A DNA stretch of 64,000 bases from Sorex araneus (GCF_027595985.1 NC_073303.1:324441679-324505678), one strand, 5' to 3'; numbered from the stretch's first letter, positions 32,414 to 43,416 are shown. Made by a program: numbers and translations. The notes: generated by a model not told the origin, from the sequence alone.

Positions 32414-33733
32414 AGAATCCCAACTGTTGTGCATATGCTTAGAAGAGAGTAAAGGTGAGGTTATTATAAAGAAACTGGCATCAACCCACACAATTGCTTT
32501 CTGGGCTACAAATGTCTATCTGAGAAATTTCTTTGGGCAGAAACAGAATGAGTTGAGGATGAGTCATCTTTATCTATTACCACCCGGCATCTAGATTTGA
32601 AATGCTCTTTATTTCTGGTGCTTAGTGACTCCCTGAGGCTTTATTTGCAGCAAATGTATATGGAAGGAGATCAGGTTCTTCTAAAACAAAGAGGAAATGT
32701 TTTGAAACTGGCTGGCACCAAACATTATACTCCCCCTTCTTTAGCTTACATGTGAACTCTTTAAACATATGTAGCTCCCCCATAAACATTTTAAAAATAG
32801 AGTAGGAGGCAGCTCATCAGAGAGTGTCCTTAGCGATTCCTCCTCTGGAGCGGGCTCTTCTGCCTGGGTACCAGGATAAATGGAGATAAATGTCCTTCGG
32901 CAGGAGACCACACCGGGGCTGTGGCTCTGTCTTTCCGTGCATTGGCCATGTGCTTACTGTATATCTGCCATCATACAAAATATGAATGATGGGTATGACT
33001 TGTCTCAAAATAAGACCTAGGAAGATTAGCCCAGATGCACAGTTCTTTCCTCTCTCATCACAGTCAAGGTGCTAGGAAGACCCGGAGACCTGCTCTAAGC
33101 AAGCAACACATGGAGGAAGGGAGGTTGCTTTTATGAATTTCAAGGGATCAAAAACTTAAGTGTGAACTTCAAAACCATGGCCAGGGTGTAAGATTTCCAA
33201 AGCTGCTGTGCTGTGCTCTGGGAGGGGTTGGCATGGGGGGTGTGGAGGCAGGAAACCAGCCTTCCAATCACTCTGCCTGGAAGGCCATTTGATCTCCTGG
33301 GCCCACCTCCTTCCGTGCAAACTCTGGTACTGAGCTCCCAGCCTCCTAGGATGTGCAGCAAAATCCTATCAGCTCTTTCCGGTACTTCCAGAAATCCAAA
33401 GGACAGCATGCATTTACCTCTTTTAGAGACAACCCACCCCCAGCTGGCTCCCTGTTCCTGTCTGCATGCTGTCCACAGGCCCTGCTGATCGTGTCCTTGG
33501 ATCCGGTCTGCCTGAGGGGGCTCCAGTCAACCTGGCCTGGCCCGAGTGGGAAGGTGAATACTATTCTGATGCTGCTCGTCTCACCCCAGGGGAGGGGCTG
33601 GGAAGACAGACCGAAGACAACCATGCTTTGTCCTGGAAACCCTATTTCTCTTGGATGTGGGTCACTGAGCCACCTCCCACCTCTCTCAGAGGACAGAGCC
33701 GGGTGAGAGCAGAGAGGGCATGCGGGTGGATAC

Positions 33734-33898
33734 CTGCTCCAGGCGGCACTTGAGCACGGCCCACTCCACGTCCCAGGCTGCCTTGTCGCCGGCGTACTGC
33801 TGCTGCAGCCGCAGCCGGGCGTGCTGGTCCTCCTGCAGCTCCATCCGCAGCTCCTCCAGCAGGCTCCTGAGTGCGCCGAACAGCTGCTGGTTTTCCAC
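33734..33898 (-). CDS. MTCL1: MTCL1 coding exon, 55 codons, coiled coil
   Basis: This 165-nt exon (phase 0/0) starts [20 protein letters not shown] and ends [10 protein letters not shown]. The acceptor CCCTGACAG precedes GTG and the donor is GAGCAG/GTATCC. It is a continuous amphipathic helix with the invariant-looking block [19 protein letters not shown]. In the family this forms one coiled coil with the following exon ([10 protein letters not shown]...). The intron on its 5' side is 8.8 kb, the second longest here. Confidence 0.95.
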
Positions 33899-34430
33899 CT
33901 GTCAGGGGGTGGGGAGGACAGTGCTGGGTTCAGGGTGGTGCGAGGGGAGGTCAGAGAGCCGTGGAGGTTGGGGGAGACAAGGGGCACCGGGGCTGGAGCC
34001 CTGGTGTGTGGGATGTTCGGGGAAGCTGGGACTCCGGCTGCCGGATCAGGGGGCCGAGGAGCCAGCAGGAGCCCCAGGAGCCAGGCTGAGGCTATCAGAC
34101 ATGCAAGCTCTGGTGGGGGGCTGAGAGAACAAGGTCTAGACACTCGCTGATGCTGGAGAACCAAAGGCTGAACAGAAAGGGAATCAATAAAGCCTGGTGC
34201 TCGTCATGTATGTAATTAGCTAAAAACACATCATGGCCATGTTTAATAACGAAAGTTAAGGTAAAAGCCACATCTGTCCATAAAGGCTTCCTCATGACCC
34301 CCACTGTTCCACAGTGCCACCACCGTGAATTAGGGGGCTGGCAGAGAAAGCAGAGCCTGAACCTCCCTACTCCTTCTGTTTTATACAGATGGGTCCATGT
34401 GAGGACCCCAACAGCCCTGTTGAATGAAGA

Positions 34431-34845
34431 CTGGATTTTTATTACTAGTCTCTTACACTTTGGACTGGAGCAATAGCACAGCATTTGCCTTGCATGTGGC
34501 CGACCCGGGTTCAATTCTTCCGTCCCTCTCGGAGAGTCCGGCAAGCTACCGAGAGTATCCCGCCTGCATGGCAGAGCCTGGCAAGCTACCCATGGCGTAT
34601 TCAATATGCCAAAAACAGTAACAAGTCTCACAATGGAGACGTTACTGGTGCTTGCTCGAGCAAATCAATGAACAATGGGACAACAGTGCTACAGTGCTGA
34701 GCCTTACACTTACTTTATATTCCCTAAACCCAGGTTTTTTTTTTTTAAATTATTATTATTACTGGTCTCTTACCCTTACCTTATATTCCTTAAATCTGGA
34801 TTTTTATTACTGGTCTCTTAAACTTAACTGTATATTTTCTACATC
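34431..34845. repeat. Three-unit tandem array of about 55 bp, first unit split by a SINE
   Basis: Units share TTTTTATTACTGGTCTCTTA, CTTACCTTATATTCC and TAAATCTGG. Unit 1 is 34431-34460 plus 34712-34732, unit 2 is about 34733-34796 and unit 3 about 34797-34845. Confidence 0.75.
34461..34702 (+). mobile_element. RTE-tailed SINE with short target-site duplication
   Basis: Head GGACTGGAGCAATAGCACAG (the A-box region shortened), B box GACCCGGGTTCAATTC, then the second-family body CTCGGAGAGTCCGGCAAGCT and AATATGCCAAAAACAG. The tail ATGGAGACGTTACTGGTGCT runs through CAAATCAATGAACAATGGGA. CTTACACTT flanks it (34452-34460, 34703-34711), and the tandem array it interrupts confirms the empty site. Confidence 0.9.
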
Positions 34846-35249
34846 CTCCTGTCCTGTGAGAAGTGGTATTTCAAAACTCTGATGGCTGTTTTTCTGCACG
34901 TGTGTACGAGCTTTCTCTGAGAAAGGTTTGTCGGAATGAATGATGAACACACCACATTAGTGATGGACTGAGACAATGGAATCCCCCGGGACTGTCTCTC
35001 CTCTCAGACAGACACTCAGCTCACCACACGCTCTCGGACCTGCCCCAGGCAGCCTTGGTTGCTGTATTTTGGAGGCTGGATGAATGAAAGTGCTCTCAGG
35101 CACACTGCATGCATCCCTCCTCCACGGCAGGGCAGAGCAGAGCCCCAGAGACCCCTTATCACTGTCCCACTCCACCTGGGAAAACCTTTCAGGTCAAGGC
35201 AGCCAGACAGAGCCTGCAGCTTCCTGTGTTTGCACAGGCCTCCTCTTTC

Positions 35250-35362
35250 CTTTGCATGCAGCAGACTCAGGTTCATGCCTCAGCACCATATACGGTCCCC
35301 CAAGCAGAAGCAGGAGTGATTCTTGAGAGCAGCTGGTGTGGCCCAAAGAAACCCCCAAATAA
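35250..35362 (+). mobile_element. SOR-type SINE fragment (head lost)
   Basis: CATGCAGCAGACTCAGGTTC, AGCAGAAGCAGGAGTGATTC and TGGTGTGGCCCAAAG. Confidence 0.65.
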
Positions 35363-35391
35363 AAATTGAAAAATAAAACATTGCAGATTTT

Positions 35392-35518
35392 TAGGAGCCA
35401 GAGGATACATAGTACAAAGGTTACAGCACTTGCTGTGTGGGGCTGACCCAGTTTCATTCCCAGTACTGCACACGGTTCTCTGAGCACAGGGCCAGGAGTG
35501 AGCCCTGAGCACCTCTCA
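35392..35518 (+). mobile_element. SOR-type SINE, diverged
   Basis: GGGGCTGACCCAGTTTCATT, GAGCACAGGGCCAGGAGTGA. Confidence 0.65.
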
Positions 35519-35641
35519 AAATAAGTCAGAAGTCCTCAAAATACTCAAACAAAAAAGCCCCACACTTAAAAAAGTTTTGTATTGTGACTTATTTTGCTCA
35601 TAATGTTTATCATTATTGTTGCTATTTACTTTTTTTAAAAA

Positions 35642-35812
35642 GGGCCAGAGCAATAGCACAGCGAGTAGGGCGACTGCCTTGCACCCAGCCAATCTGCGTT
35701 CACTCCCCAGCCTCTTCATCTCCCCTAGCCCCGTCAGGAGTGACCCCTGAGGACAGAGGCAGGAGTAATCCCTGAGTGTCTGTGGGTGTGGCTCAAAAAC
35801 AAAACAAAACAA
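35642..35812 (+). mobile_element. SOR-type SINE
   Basis: GGGCCAGAGCAATAGCACAG, AGGCAGGAGTAATCCCTGAG, GTGTGGCTCAAAAAC tail. Confidence 0.85.
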
Positions 35813-36142
35813 AAGAGTTTTGATACTTGTGAAGTTGTACTTGAACTGCACTTCACTAACGTGGGAGTTTATTTTCTTACTTCTAGGGGGTGGCAGGTTT
35901 GTCTCCCAAGCAGTGATAATGGAGCTGAACGTCAGTCCGGAGGATACTTGGCCATCTGGGTGTGATGGTTCAATGTGGGCCTGATGGTGCAGTGCTGCCG
36001 AGGACTATGATGGCGACACCTGAAGGGGGGGAGGTGGGTATTTGGTGCTGGAGATTGAACTTGGGGTCTTTACCCTGAGCTGTCTCTTTGGAAGCCTATT
36101 CTTACAAACCAAACAGACTAAATAAACGAGTCAGTTCTTGCT

Positions 36143-36320
36143 CTTTTTTTTTTTCCTATTTTGGGTCACACCTGGTGATGCTCAGGGGTTACTCTTGGCT
36201 CATGCACTCAGGAATTACTCCTGGCGGTGCTCGGGGGACCAAATGGGATGCTGGGGATCGAATCAGGGTCAGCCGCGTGCAAGGCAAACGCCCTACCCAC
36301 AGTGCTATCACTCCAGCCCC
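36143..36320 (-). mobile_element. SOR-type SINE, full length
   Basis: TTTTTTTTTCCTATTTTGGG tail, AATTACTCCTGGCGGTGCTC, GCCGCGTGCAAGGCAAACGC, ending CTATCACTCCAGCCCC. Confidence 0.9.
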
Positions 36321-36380
36321 ATTTCTTGCTCTTCTAAAAGATGTTCACAAAATGGATTGGTTCTTTTCTTTCTTTTCTTT

Positions 36381-36562
36381 TTGATTTAATTTTATTTGGG
36401 GAAGTGGCTGGTCAATGTCCAGTGGTGCTCAGGCTTTACCCCTGGCTCTCTGCTCAGGGATCACTCCTGGCAGGGCTCAGGGAACCAAACAAAGATCAAA
36501 ACCAGATTTGGCCATGTGCAAGGCAAATCTGCAAAGATTATCCACTCTTCTATCTCCCTGTC
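36381..36562 (-). mobile_element. SOR-type SINE, diverged
   Basis: GTGGTGCTCAGGCTTTACCC, GGGATCACTCCTGGCAGGGC and GGCCATGTGCAAGGCAAATC. Confidence 0.75.
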
Positions 36563-37576
36563 TGTGATTTGTACTTTTCAATGAACAACAAAAAAGAAAT
36601 TAGAAAAGAGTTTGTTAATTTTTGCATTAGGGTCCTCAGAGGCCAAAAAAAATTCTTAAACTAATCTCTCTGTAAGCAATTCTATCTTCTAACTAAGGAT
36701 ATAATTGAGAGTTGTCCTGAAGAATGTTGAAAAGGGAAGGAAATGTCTCACTTTTTCTTCCTGTGATGACCTATACTAAGATATTTTGGGGATAAAAAGG
36801 GGATTCAAAACGAGTCAAAAAACAAATCAGGACTCTGGTCTACATAGAAATCCTTGAAGATTGTCTTGGAGACAGCTTTCTGAAGCTTTTATGCCAGTGA
36901 CAGAGCTGGGTAACCTTTTATCTCTTTTAATTGTTAAATATGTGTCAATTATAAACAACACTTTGATCCTTCAGAGATCAGCATCCCTGTTCTCACAAAG
37001 TAGCAGGATAAATTAGCTCCAGTACTTCCTTCCTCTCAAGCCAAGGGTATTTCAGTCCTTCCATTTCTCCTGGGGAGGGTTTAAAATAATCCCAAAATTG
37101 GGAACAGGCATTGTGCTGTCAATTGTTAAACTTTATAATAGGCTCAAGGTTGAGTTTCACCCAATTGGACTGCTATCAAGTATATGATAAATATTAACAC
37201 AAAGTGAGAAGGGCATTTCTGGAAAAGACAACAGAGCAAGACATTTTTGATGCAATGACCATTATTTTTACAAAGTCATCTTTTGTAAGATTTCTAAGAT
37301 GTGGACACTTTCACTCTCAAAGAGCAGAATCATTGATTCTGTAGATAGGCTCAATATGAAGGAACAGATGTAGTGACTCACAAAAAGCCAGTCACAAAAC
37401 AGAGAAATAGTCTCCAATGCATGTTCGCACAGGACATTCAACATGTAAATTTAGTTGGGGATTGGTAGGAGCTGCACCCTAAGATCCCCAAACCCAGGAA
37501 AGTCACTCAAGAATGCAAGATCAGTCAAAAAGAATCCACTTGCACATTAGCAACACTTATAAGAATAGGCCATTAG

Positions 37577-37735
37577 GGTCTGAAGAAATTGTACAGTGGG
37601 TAGGATGCTTGCCTTGCATGCAGCCAACCTGGGTTAAATCCCTGGCATTGCATGTGGTCAGTGCTCTGAGCTCTGCCAGGAGTGATCTCTGAGCACAGAA
37701 CCAGAAGTGGTGTAGCCACACACACATACAAACAC
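37577..37735 (+). mobile_element. SOR-type SINE, diverged
   Basis: TACAGTGGGTAGGATGCTTG, CCTTGCATGCAGCCAACCTG, GAGCACAGAACCAGAAGTGG. Confidence 0.75.
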
Positions 37736-37862
37736 ACAAACAAAACTCCACAAAAAAACAAAAAACAACCAACCGAACAAGTCATTTCAAGATTCTTTTC
37801 TAAAACCATTTCTTGCTCACACAGATTGAAAAAGAATGGGTTATTAAAGATTGAACTGAGAA

Positions 37863-38041
37863 GGGGGCTGGAGCGATAGCACAGCGGGTAGGGCGTTTGC
37901 CTTGCACGCGGCCAACCCGGGTTCGAATCCCAGCATCCCATATGGTCCCCTGAGCACCGCCAGGAGTAATTCCTGAGTGTAGAGCCATGAGTAACCCCTG
38001 TGCATTGCCAGGTGTGACCCAAAAAAGCAAAAAAAACAAAA
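37863..38041 (+). mobile_element. SOR-type SINE, young, with 17-bp target-site duplication
   Basis: Best consensus-like copy: GGGGCTGGAGCGATAGCACA, GGGTAGGGCGTTTGCCTTGC, GGTTCGAATCCCAGCATCCC, GTGTGACCCAAAAAAGC and an A-tail. AAAGATTGAACTGAGAA flanks it at 37846-37862 and 38042-38058. Confidence 0.97.
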
Positions 38042-38111
38042 AAAGATTGAACTGAGAAAATAAAATTTGTAATGAGAGTTTATAGCAATGTATAAGAAAT
38101 CATTTGTTTTC

Positions 38112-38283
38112 CAGGTGAATCTGCTTGTTTGTGTTTTGGGACAACATCTGGCAGTATCCAGGGGCTATTCCTGGTTTGGTGCTCAGGGGTCACTCCAGAC
38201 AATACTTAGAGAACTATGGGATGCTGGAACCCAGGCCTTCTGCACTCAAAACCTGTGCTCCCATTTACTGAGTTCTTTCCATC
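38112..38283 (-). mobile_element. SOR-type SINE, diverged
   Basis: GTTTTGGGACAACATCTGGC, GGTGCTCAGGGGTCACTCCA, AACTATGGGATGCTGGAACC. Confidence 0.65.
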
Positions 38284-38837
38284 TCCCTCTGACTAAATTT
38301 ATGCCAGATGAGCCCAGCCAGGAGGACTAGGCTTGGGTTGAAGGTCTCCATAATTTTTACTGAACAGTTGTCAAGAATAAAATGTGGGTGTGTGACAGAC
38401 CTAAGGGACATGCATGTAAAAAAGAGCAACAACAGTGTTAGAACAGCCACAGGTGTCAAAGAAACCAGAGATGGTCTGATAAGAATCAAGAGGCCAGATG
38501 GGAAAAACTCCCCTGTGAGCCGGGGTTAGAGTTCTTAGGCCCTTTGAAAGGGGTGTCACAAAACATCTTTGCCTGAAGTCCTCCTGTACTTCTTTATTTT
38601 CGCTCACTTCTGCAGGTGCTATTTTCACAGTTATAGAACAAACAAACAAAAAGCAAAATAAAATATTTCCTCATCATAAACTCTGTCTCTTAGTCTCATA
38701 GACAGCTGCAAGTGTCACAGAAGGGGCTGTAAAGGTGCATCTGACCAATAACTCCCAGTCCCATATACAAAATAGTGGCCTGAATGTTTCTAGACTTGAG
38801 AGGTCAGCTTTCACATTAAAAAAAAAAAAAAGAAAAG

Positions 38838-39010
38838 ACTGGCCTGGAGAGATGATGGTTCCGTGGGGTGGAGCACATGTGCTGCATTCAGGAGGCCTGG
38901 TTCCAACCTGGCACCACACTGTCCCTTGCACCCTATTGGGAACAACCTTCCAAGCCTCAAACCGGAAGTAGCCCAGGCACCCTGCCAGTGGGACCCCAGA
39001 CCCCAACCAA
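38838..39010 (+). mobile_element. Possible degenerate SINE
   Basis: GGCCTGGAGAGATGATGGTT and the CCAACCAACCAATC tail suggest a SINE; the body is unlike the consensus. Confidence 0.4.
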
Positions 39011-39362
39011 CCAATCAGCCAAACAGGAGTTGAGGGGGTTCCCAGTTCTCAGGTATGAGTCACATGGTGCACAGGTGTTCTTTCTAGTTTTTACATCTTG
39101 GTCAAAGCAGGAAGGTGGATAACCAGGAAGGGAGGCTGCCGGATACATCAGTGACTTGGACTACAGTGACTTGGAGTACAGGAAGCCAAAGCACATTGTG
39201 AGCTTTTATCTCAATCAGTCTCTGCTTGAGTGAAGTTTCAGATGAGTCAGAGGCTCCTCAGATTCCTGCCCGGGCCTCAGGGCAGAGTTTTCAGGCTCTG
39301 GTTAAAGCTGGAGGCTTGGAAACTAACTGGAAATACAATTTCAATAGATCTTGCTCTGAGGT

Positions 39363-39515
39363 TTTCTTTTTCTTTTTCTTTTTTTTTTTTTTGGGGGGGG
39401 GGTTGTTGGGCTATACCCGGTGATGCTCAGTGGCAGATATAAGATGCCAGGAGCTGAACCTTGGTTGACCACGTGCAAGGCAAATGCCCTAACCACTGCA
39501 GTATTGCTCCAGCTC
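39363..39515 (-). mobile_element. SOR-type SINE, internally shortened
   Basis: CTTTTT(n) tail and a G-run, CCCGGTGATGCTCAG, CACGTGCAAGGCAAATGCCC, GTATTGCTCCAGC. About 40 bases of the body are missing. Confidence 0.75.
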
Positions 39516-39775
39516 TGATCCTGCTCTGAATTTTATGAGAGCATCTGCAACTGTACACTTTGATGCACTAAGAAAGAGATAATATTCTTGAATGAAAAAA
39601 AAGTCTTCTTTCATAATAAAATAATCTGATTCTGGGAAGATTAGTTCTTGGACCCATAAGGTCATAATGCTGGCACTACTAACCACCTTGTGTTTAAAAA
39701 GACATGCTTTCTGGAATTACTAATAAGTATAAAATGCTTACAGTCTTAGGAGTGCTGGCCCTGACTGCATTGTCA

Positions 39776-39952
39776 TTTTTATTTGTTTGTTTTTGCCACC
39801 CCTGGCAGTACTCAGAGCTTACTTCTGATTCTGCACTTGGGGATCACTCCTGGCAGGCTTAGAGGACCGTACGGAGTGCCGGGGGGTTAAACCTGGGTGA
39901 GCTGAGTACAAGGCAGGCACCCTACCAGCTGCCCTAATGCTTCAATCCCCAG
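39776..39952 (-). mobile_element. SOR-type SINE
   Basis: TTTGTTTGTTTTTGCCACCC, AGTACTCAGAGCTTACTTCT, GGGATCACTCCTGGCAGGCT, GAGTACAAGGCAGGCACCCT. Confidence 0.8.
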
Positions 39953-41967
39953 CAGTGAGCCGAGGAGCCTCTGACTCATTTGGAGCTTAGCGAGACAGAC
40001 ATGATAACGCTCCCCTATTTCCCCTCTGTCCTTCCAGGCTGGACACAAACTGCCTTCTCTTCCAACTGCCTCAAGGCAGCCCAGTCCATCATTCGAGCAC
40101 TGAGCAGGCAGCAGTCAGGACACGCAGTCCAAAGCTCTCTGACCTGCTGGATTCTATCAGCTCTCCCCTGGGCACAGCCCATGTGATTTTTTATTATTCC
40201 TTTAGCTCTTTGGATGAGATAAATGTTGCCATCTACCATGTTGGATTGTGGGAAGGAGAAAGACTAAGGCCTGGGAAATGTGTTACTCGCAATTCTGGCC
40301 TTGGGAACGAGGGCTGCTAGGTGTCCCATCTCCTTATCACCTTGGGAGGCTCTCAGAGTCTCTGGAAACAGTGTGGCTCAGTACAGCAGCTCGGGAAGAA
40401 AAGTGTCCTTGCCTTGGTGTGCAGGCAGCCCCGCTAATGATCTTGCCAGTAAATGGCAGGCAAAGCCCAGGGAGAAGCCTCTTCCCGGGCACCAGCTGGT
40501 GCTTACAGTAGAGCTCAGTAATCCCCTGCCCTAGCAGCTGGCCTTGGCACTCAGCACAGACATGCCCAGCACAGCCACCACCCTAGCAGCCCCGGGCTGT
40601 CTCTCTTTCATGCTGCGTGATGCCGAAGCGTGTGTCTCTTTCCACAAACAAGAAGAATAGTTGAAAAATGAGTGGTGGAAAGGGGGCAAGCAACAAGTGC
40701 TGACATGAAAACACAAGAATGCCTCTGAGGTTCCAGCTGAGTGATTTTACATTATTTTCCACCTCATAGGTCAAATTTTCCATGACTGCTGTTCAGAAAA
40801 GCCAGATGTCTTGCATTTTTTCCTTCTTTTCCAAGGAATTTGGATGCATGTGTGGACACACCCAACGTGGGACCTTAGGAGCAACAGGTTTGTGATCAGC
40901 TGGCCACCAAACCATCAGAGTTAATCACAGATACTTTACAGAGTTGATGGATCTCTAATAAGTGAAAAATAATGAAAGTGGCAGAATTTAAAGGATTGAT
41001 CAAAAAGCAGCCTTTTATTCTCCAACTAAATCACTGCTGGAAAACCCATTCGATGATCTCAAACCTCCCCATGGATTCTGCATAATGACAAACTTCTTAG
41101 TAAGTATGATTACAAGTTCATCTGAAAGCAGGACCTCCTGTTCTTTAGTCACATTACTCAGAAACAGCCCTTAGGTGGCAAAATATGATTTGATCATAGC
41201 CAGAAAGGCACCTTAGAGCTACCACTTTACTTCACACTTGGCTCTGAGCCAGTGCTGGGAGGCCAACTCTCTCCCTCTGAGGCCCTGAGCTGAGGGAGCA
41301 GCTGCAGCTGTGGTGTCCGGGGCAGAGAGAGTGAGTGTCCACAATGTGGTGGGCTCCAGGCAACAGGCTGCTCCCTACACTCCTAGTCTGCCCCATAGCC
41401 CATAGCCAGGGCTCCAGGCCCCCAGCCCTACTCTGTGGACTCCACTGTGAAGTAAAAAAGTCAGAGAAAGTCTGGGAGCAAGAAAGCTTCTGACATCCAT
41501 ACCTCTGAGGGTTTGAACACAATAAACCCACAGGCCTGTGGGTTTGCATTAAAGTATAAAACAACCTGAGCGTCAGTAGCATCTTTAGGCTATTGATTAA
41601 GCAGGATCTAGTTGCTTTATGTGAATATTGCATTCAGCACCATGAGTCATTTCTTAATGGCCTACACTAAAATCCTCCTCTTTTTTATATACTTTAAAAA
41701 AAAAGGGTTCATTAAATATTTTTTTTATTTGGGGCATTAAGTTTCAAGTGGCCCCCAAAAAACCTAAAAACACTTTGAACTACATGTTTGTTTTTTTTTC
41801 TTAAGTACTTATTCTTTTTCTCTTTATACAGGATGTTGCCAAATTAGTGATGATGGTGATACTAGCTCAGTTAAACATTTGAACATCCACAAAGGAGCCC
41901 TATTTGTGCTTTGATTGTGGATGAGAGGGTTGCTTTGAATTCTCTCCTCCTTGGGAGAATGAGACAC

Positions 41968-42120
41968 TTTTATTTTTTTATTGTCTTTATTGTTTTTAGG
42001 CTTAGGGATCACTCCTGGCTCTGGACCCAGGAGTCACTCCTGACAGACTTGAGGACCACATGTGGTACCGGGGAACAAACACAGATCAGCCGCACCTGCT
42101 GTACTATCTCTCTGACCCTG
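41968..42120 (-). mobile_element. SOR-type SINE, shortened
   Basis: GGGATCACTCCTGGCTCTGG, GAGTCACTCCTGACAGACTT, CAGCCGCACCTGCTGTACTA. Confidence 0.75.
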
Positions 42121-42164
42121 AGCAACCTTTCTAAGGCCCCTCAAAAGAATACATTTTTGGAGGC

Positions 42165-42240
42165 CAGGAATATAGCTCAGAAATCAAGCACCTGCTTAGC
42201 ATATGTGAGGCCTTGTGATTAATCTTCAGCACTGTAAAAA
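42165..42240 (+). mobile_element. ID-like tRNA-derived SINE fragment
   Basis: GGAATATAGCTCAGAAATCA, GCACCTGCTTAGCATATGTG and CTTCAGCACTGTAAAAAA follow the tRNA-Ala-like ID pattern, not the SOR one. Confidence 0.45.
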
Positions 42241-42383
42241 AGCAACCAAAAAATCATTTTTCTTTTTCTAAGATGCATTTGTTGATCCTGAATGGACATG
42301 ATTACATTGATTTGTTGAACTCTGACTTAGATGTATAAGTCTGTACACTCTGCAGGACTGTGACTTAAAGAAAAGCCTGACAT

Positions 42384-42437
42384 CTGGGGCCAGGACTCTA
42401 GCATCACGGCACAGTACTGGTATGGCCTGGGCTCAGT
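42384..42437 (+). mobile_element. SINE head fragment
   Basis: GGGCCAGGACTCTAGCATCA and TATGGCCTGGGCTCAGTTCC; cut off by the adjoining microsatellite. Confidence 0.4.
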
Positions 42438-42439
42438 TC

Positions 42440-42622
42440 CTACTCTCATTCTCTCTCTCTCTGTGTCTCTCTATCTCTTTCTCTCTCTCACACACACACA
42501 CACACACTCACACACACTCACACTCACGCACTCACACTCACACACACTCACACTCACGCACTCATACTCATGCACTCACACACACGCACTCACACACGCT
42601 CACACACACACTCACACACACA
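42440..42622. repeat. (CT)n then (CA/CACTCA)n microsatellite
   Basis: CTCTCTCT passes into mixed CACACA, CACTCA and CACGCA units. Confidence 0.95.
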
Positions 42623-42748
42623 GAGTCTTACCAGTGTGATTTCTAGCAAAACTCAAGCAAAGGAATGTTTTCTACTCCCTGGAACACGAGCCTGCAAAAG
42701 ACAACACAGGCCTGGGTACATAAGTAGGCTGGGGAGCTCAGCACCCAC

Positions 42749-42946
42749 CTGTCCATGGAATTGTCCACCATTTGCAGGTTGCAGCCATGACCCGTGTTCA
42801 CCCATCTGCACAGGGCAGTGGGGAGAATGGTCCCCTGTGGGAAATCCGAGGCCTGGACTATTGTCCTCTTGGTCTGGACCTTCCCTCTTGAGGTCCCCCT
42901 GGACTCGAACTTCCCCAAGCCTGGGAAGAGTCTCTGGGTGCTCACC
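42749..42946 (-). CDS. MTCL1: MTCL1 coding exon, 66 codons, divergent linker
   Basis: This 198-nt exon (phase 0/0) starts GEHPETLPRLGEVRVQGD after TTGTATTTTCAG and ends GGQFHGQ before GTGGGT. The first ten residues match the human sequence I recall (GEHPETLSRLGEL). The rest (HSPHCPVQMGEHGSWLQPANGG) matches only in outline, so this is a rapidly evolving linker between the [12 protein letters not shown] helix and the next coiled coil. No stop or frameshift is visible. Because of its divergence this exon alone would be hard to assign; its place and phase between two clear exons settle it. Confidence 0.92.
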
Positions 42947-43416
42947 CTGAAAATACAAGAGATGATGATCACTGCTCTGCCCAAATTGCTTTGCCAGCAG
43001 CCTGACTTGTGTTGTCTGAACACTGCAAAGGATCCATTCTAAGGGTTATCAAGATTTCGCTTCCTAGCCTTTTCCCCTAAGTTCCTCATTTGGACTCTTT
43101 CATTCACTGGCCTCTTTCTCCATTTAAACAGCACAGAATGTGGACCTAAACTTTGTGAGAGAGAGGGAAAATTTTACTACTTGTTGATATTTTGATATTA
43201 AAAAAAGTCTCACTGCTTTCTGAATTACTGCTGGTTCATAATCATACTTTTATTCATCAGTAAAGGAGGAATTTGAAAAACTTCACTATGCCAACGTCTT
43301 GCTTAAGGAGGGTTTGAAAACTGGCGGAATCTGATTTGAAGCCTTCCTTCACCCCAAAGAAAGAGGGACCCATAAAGTAGCTTCTTGTTCACAAGGAGTT
43401 GAAAATAACACTCATT

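Larger units (their letters stand above)
29762..33733 (-). other. MTCL1 intron (3972 nt)
   Basis: Holds plus SINEs (30176-30347, 30987-31135), a degenerate minus one (30430-30574), a (CA)n tract (30939-30986) and the twin-primed RTE insertion (31468-32413). 32426-33733 shows nothing recognised apart from ordinary unique sequence. Confidence 0.6.
33899..42748 (-). other. MTCL1 intron (8850 nt), SINE-rich
   Basis: Holds the RTE-tailed SINE inside a short tandem array (34431-34845), three plus SINE pieces at 35250-35812, and further SINEs between 36143 and 39952, at 41968-42120 and 42384-42437. It also has an ID-like fragment (42165-42240) and a (CT)n/(CACTCA)n tract (42440-42622) that ends about 130 nt from the exon. 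Nothing was recognised in 33899-34430, 36563-37576 and 39953-41967. Confidence 0.6.

Noticed and set aside
31490..32440. Separate minus and plus reverse-transcriptase-like open frames as two genes
   Set aside because: They are the inverted and sense halves of one RTE LINE insertion, with frameshifts and a damaged catalytic motif.
42440..42622. Possible CRISPR-like or structured repeat
   Set aside because: It is a mixed CA/CACTCA microsatellite in a mammalian genome.
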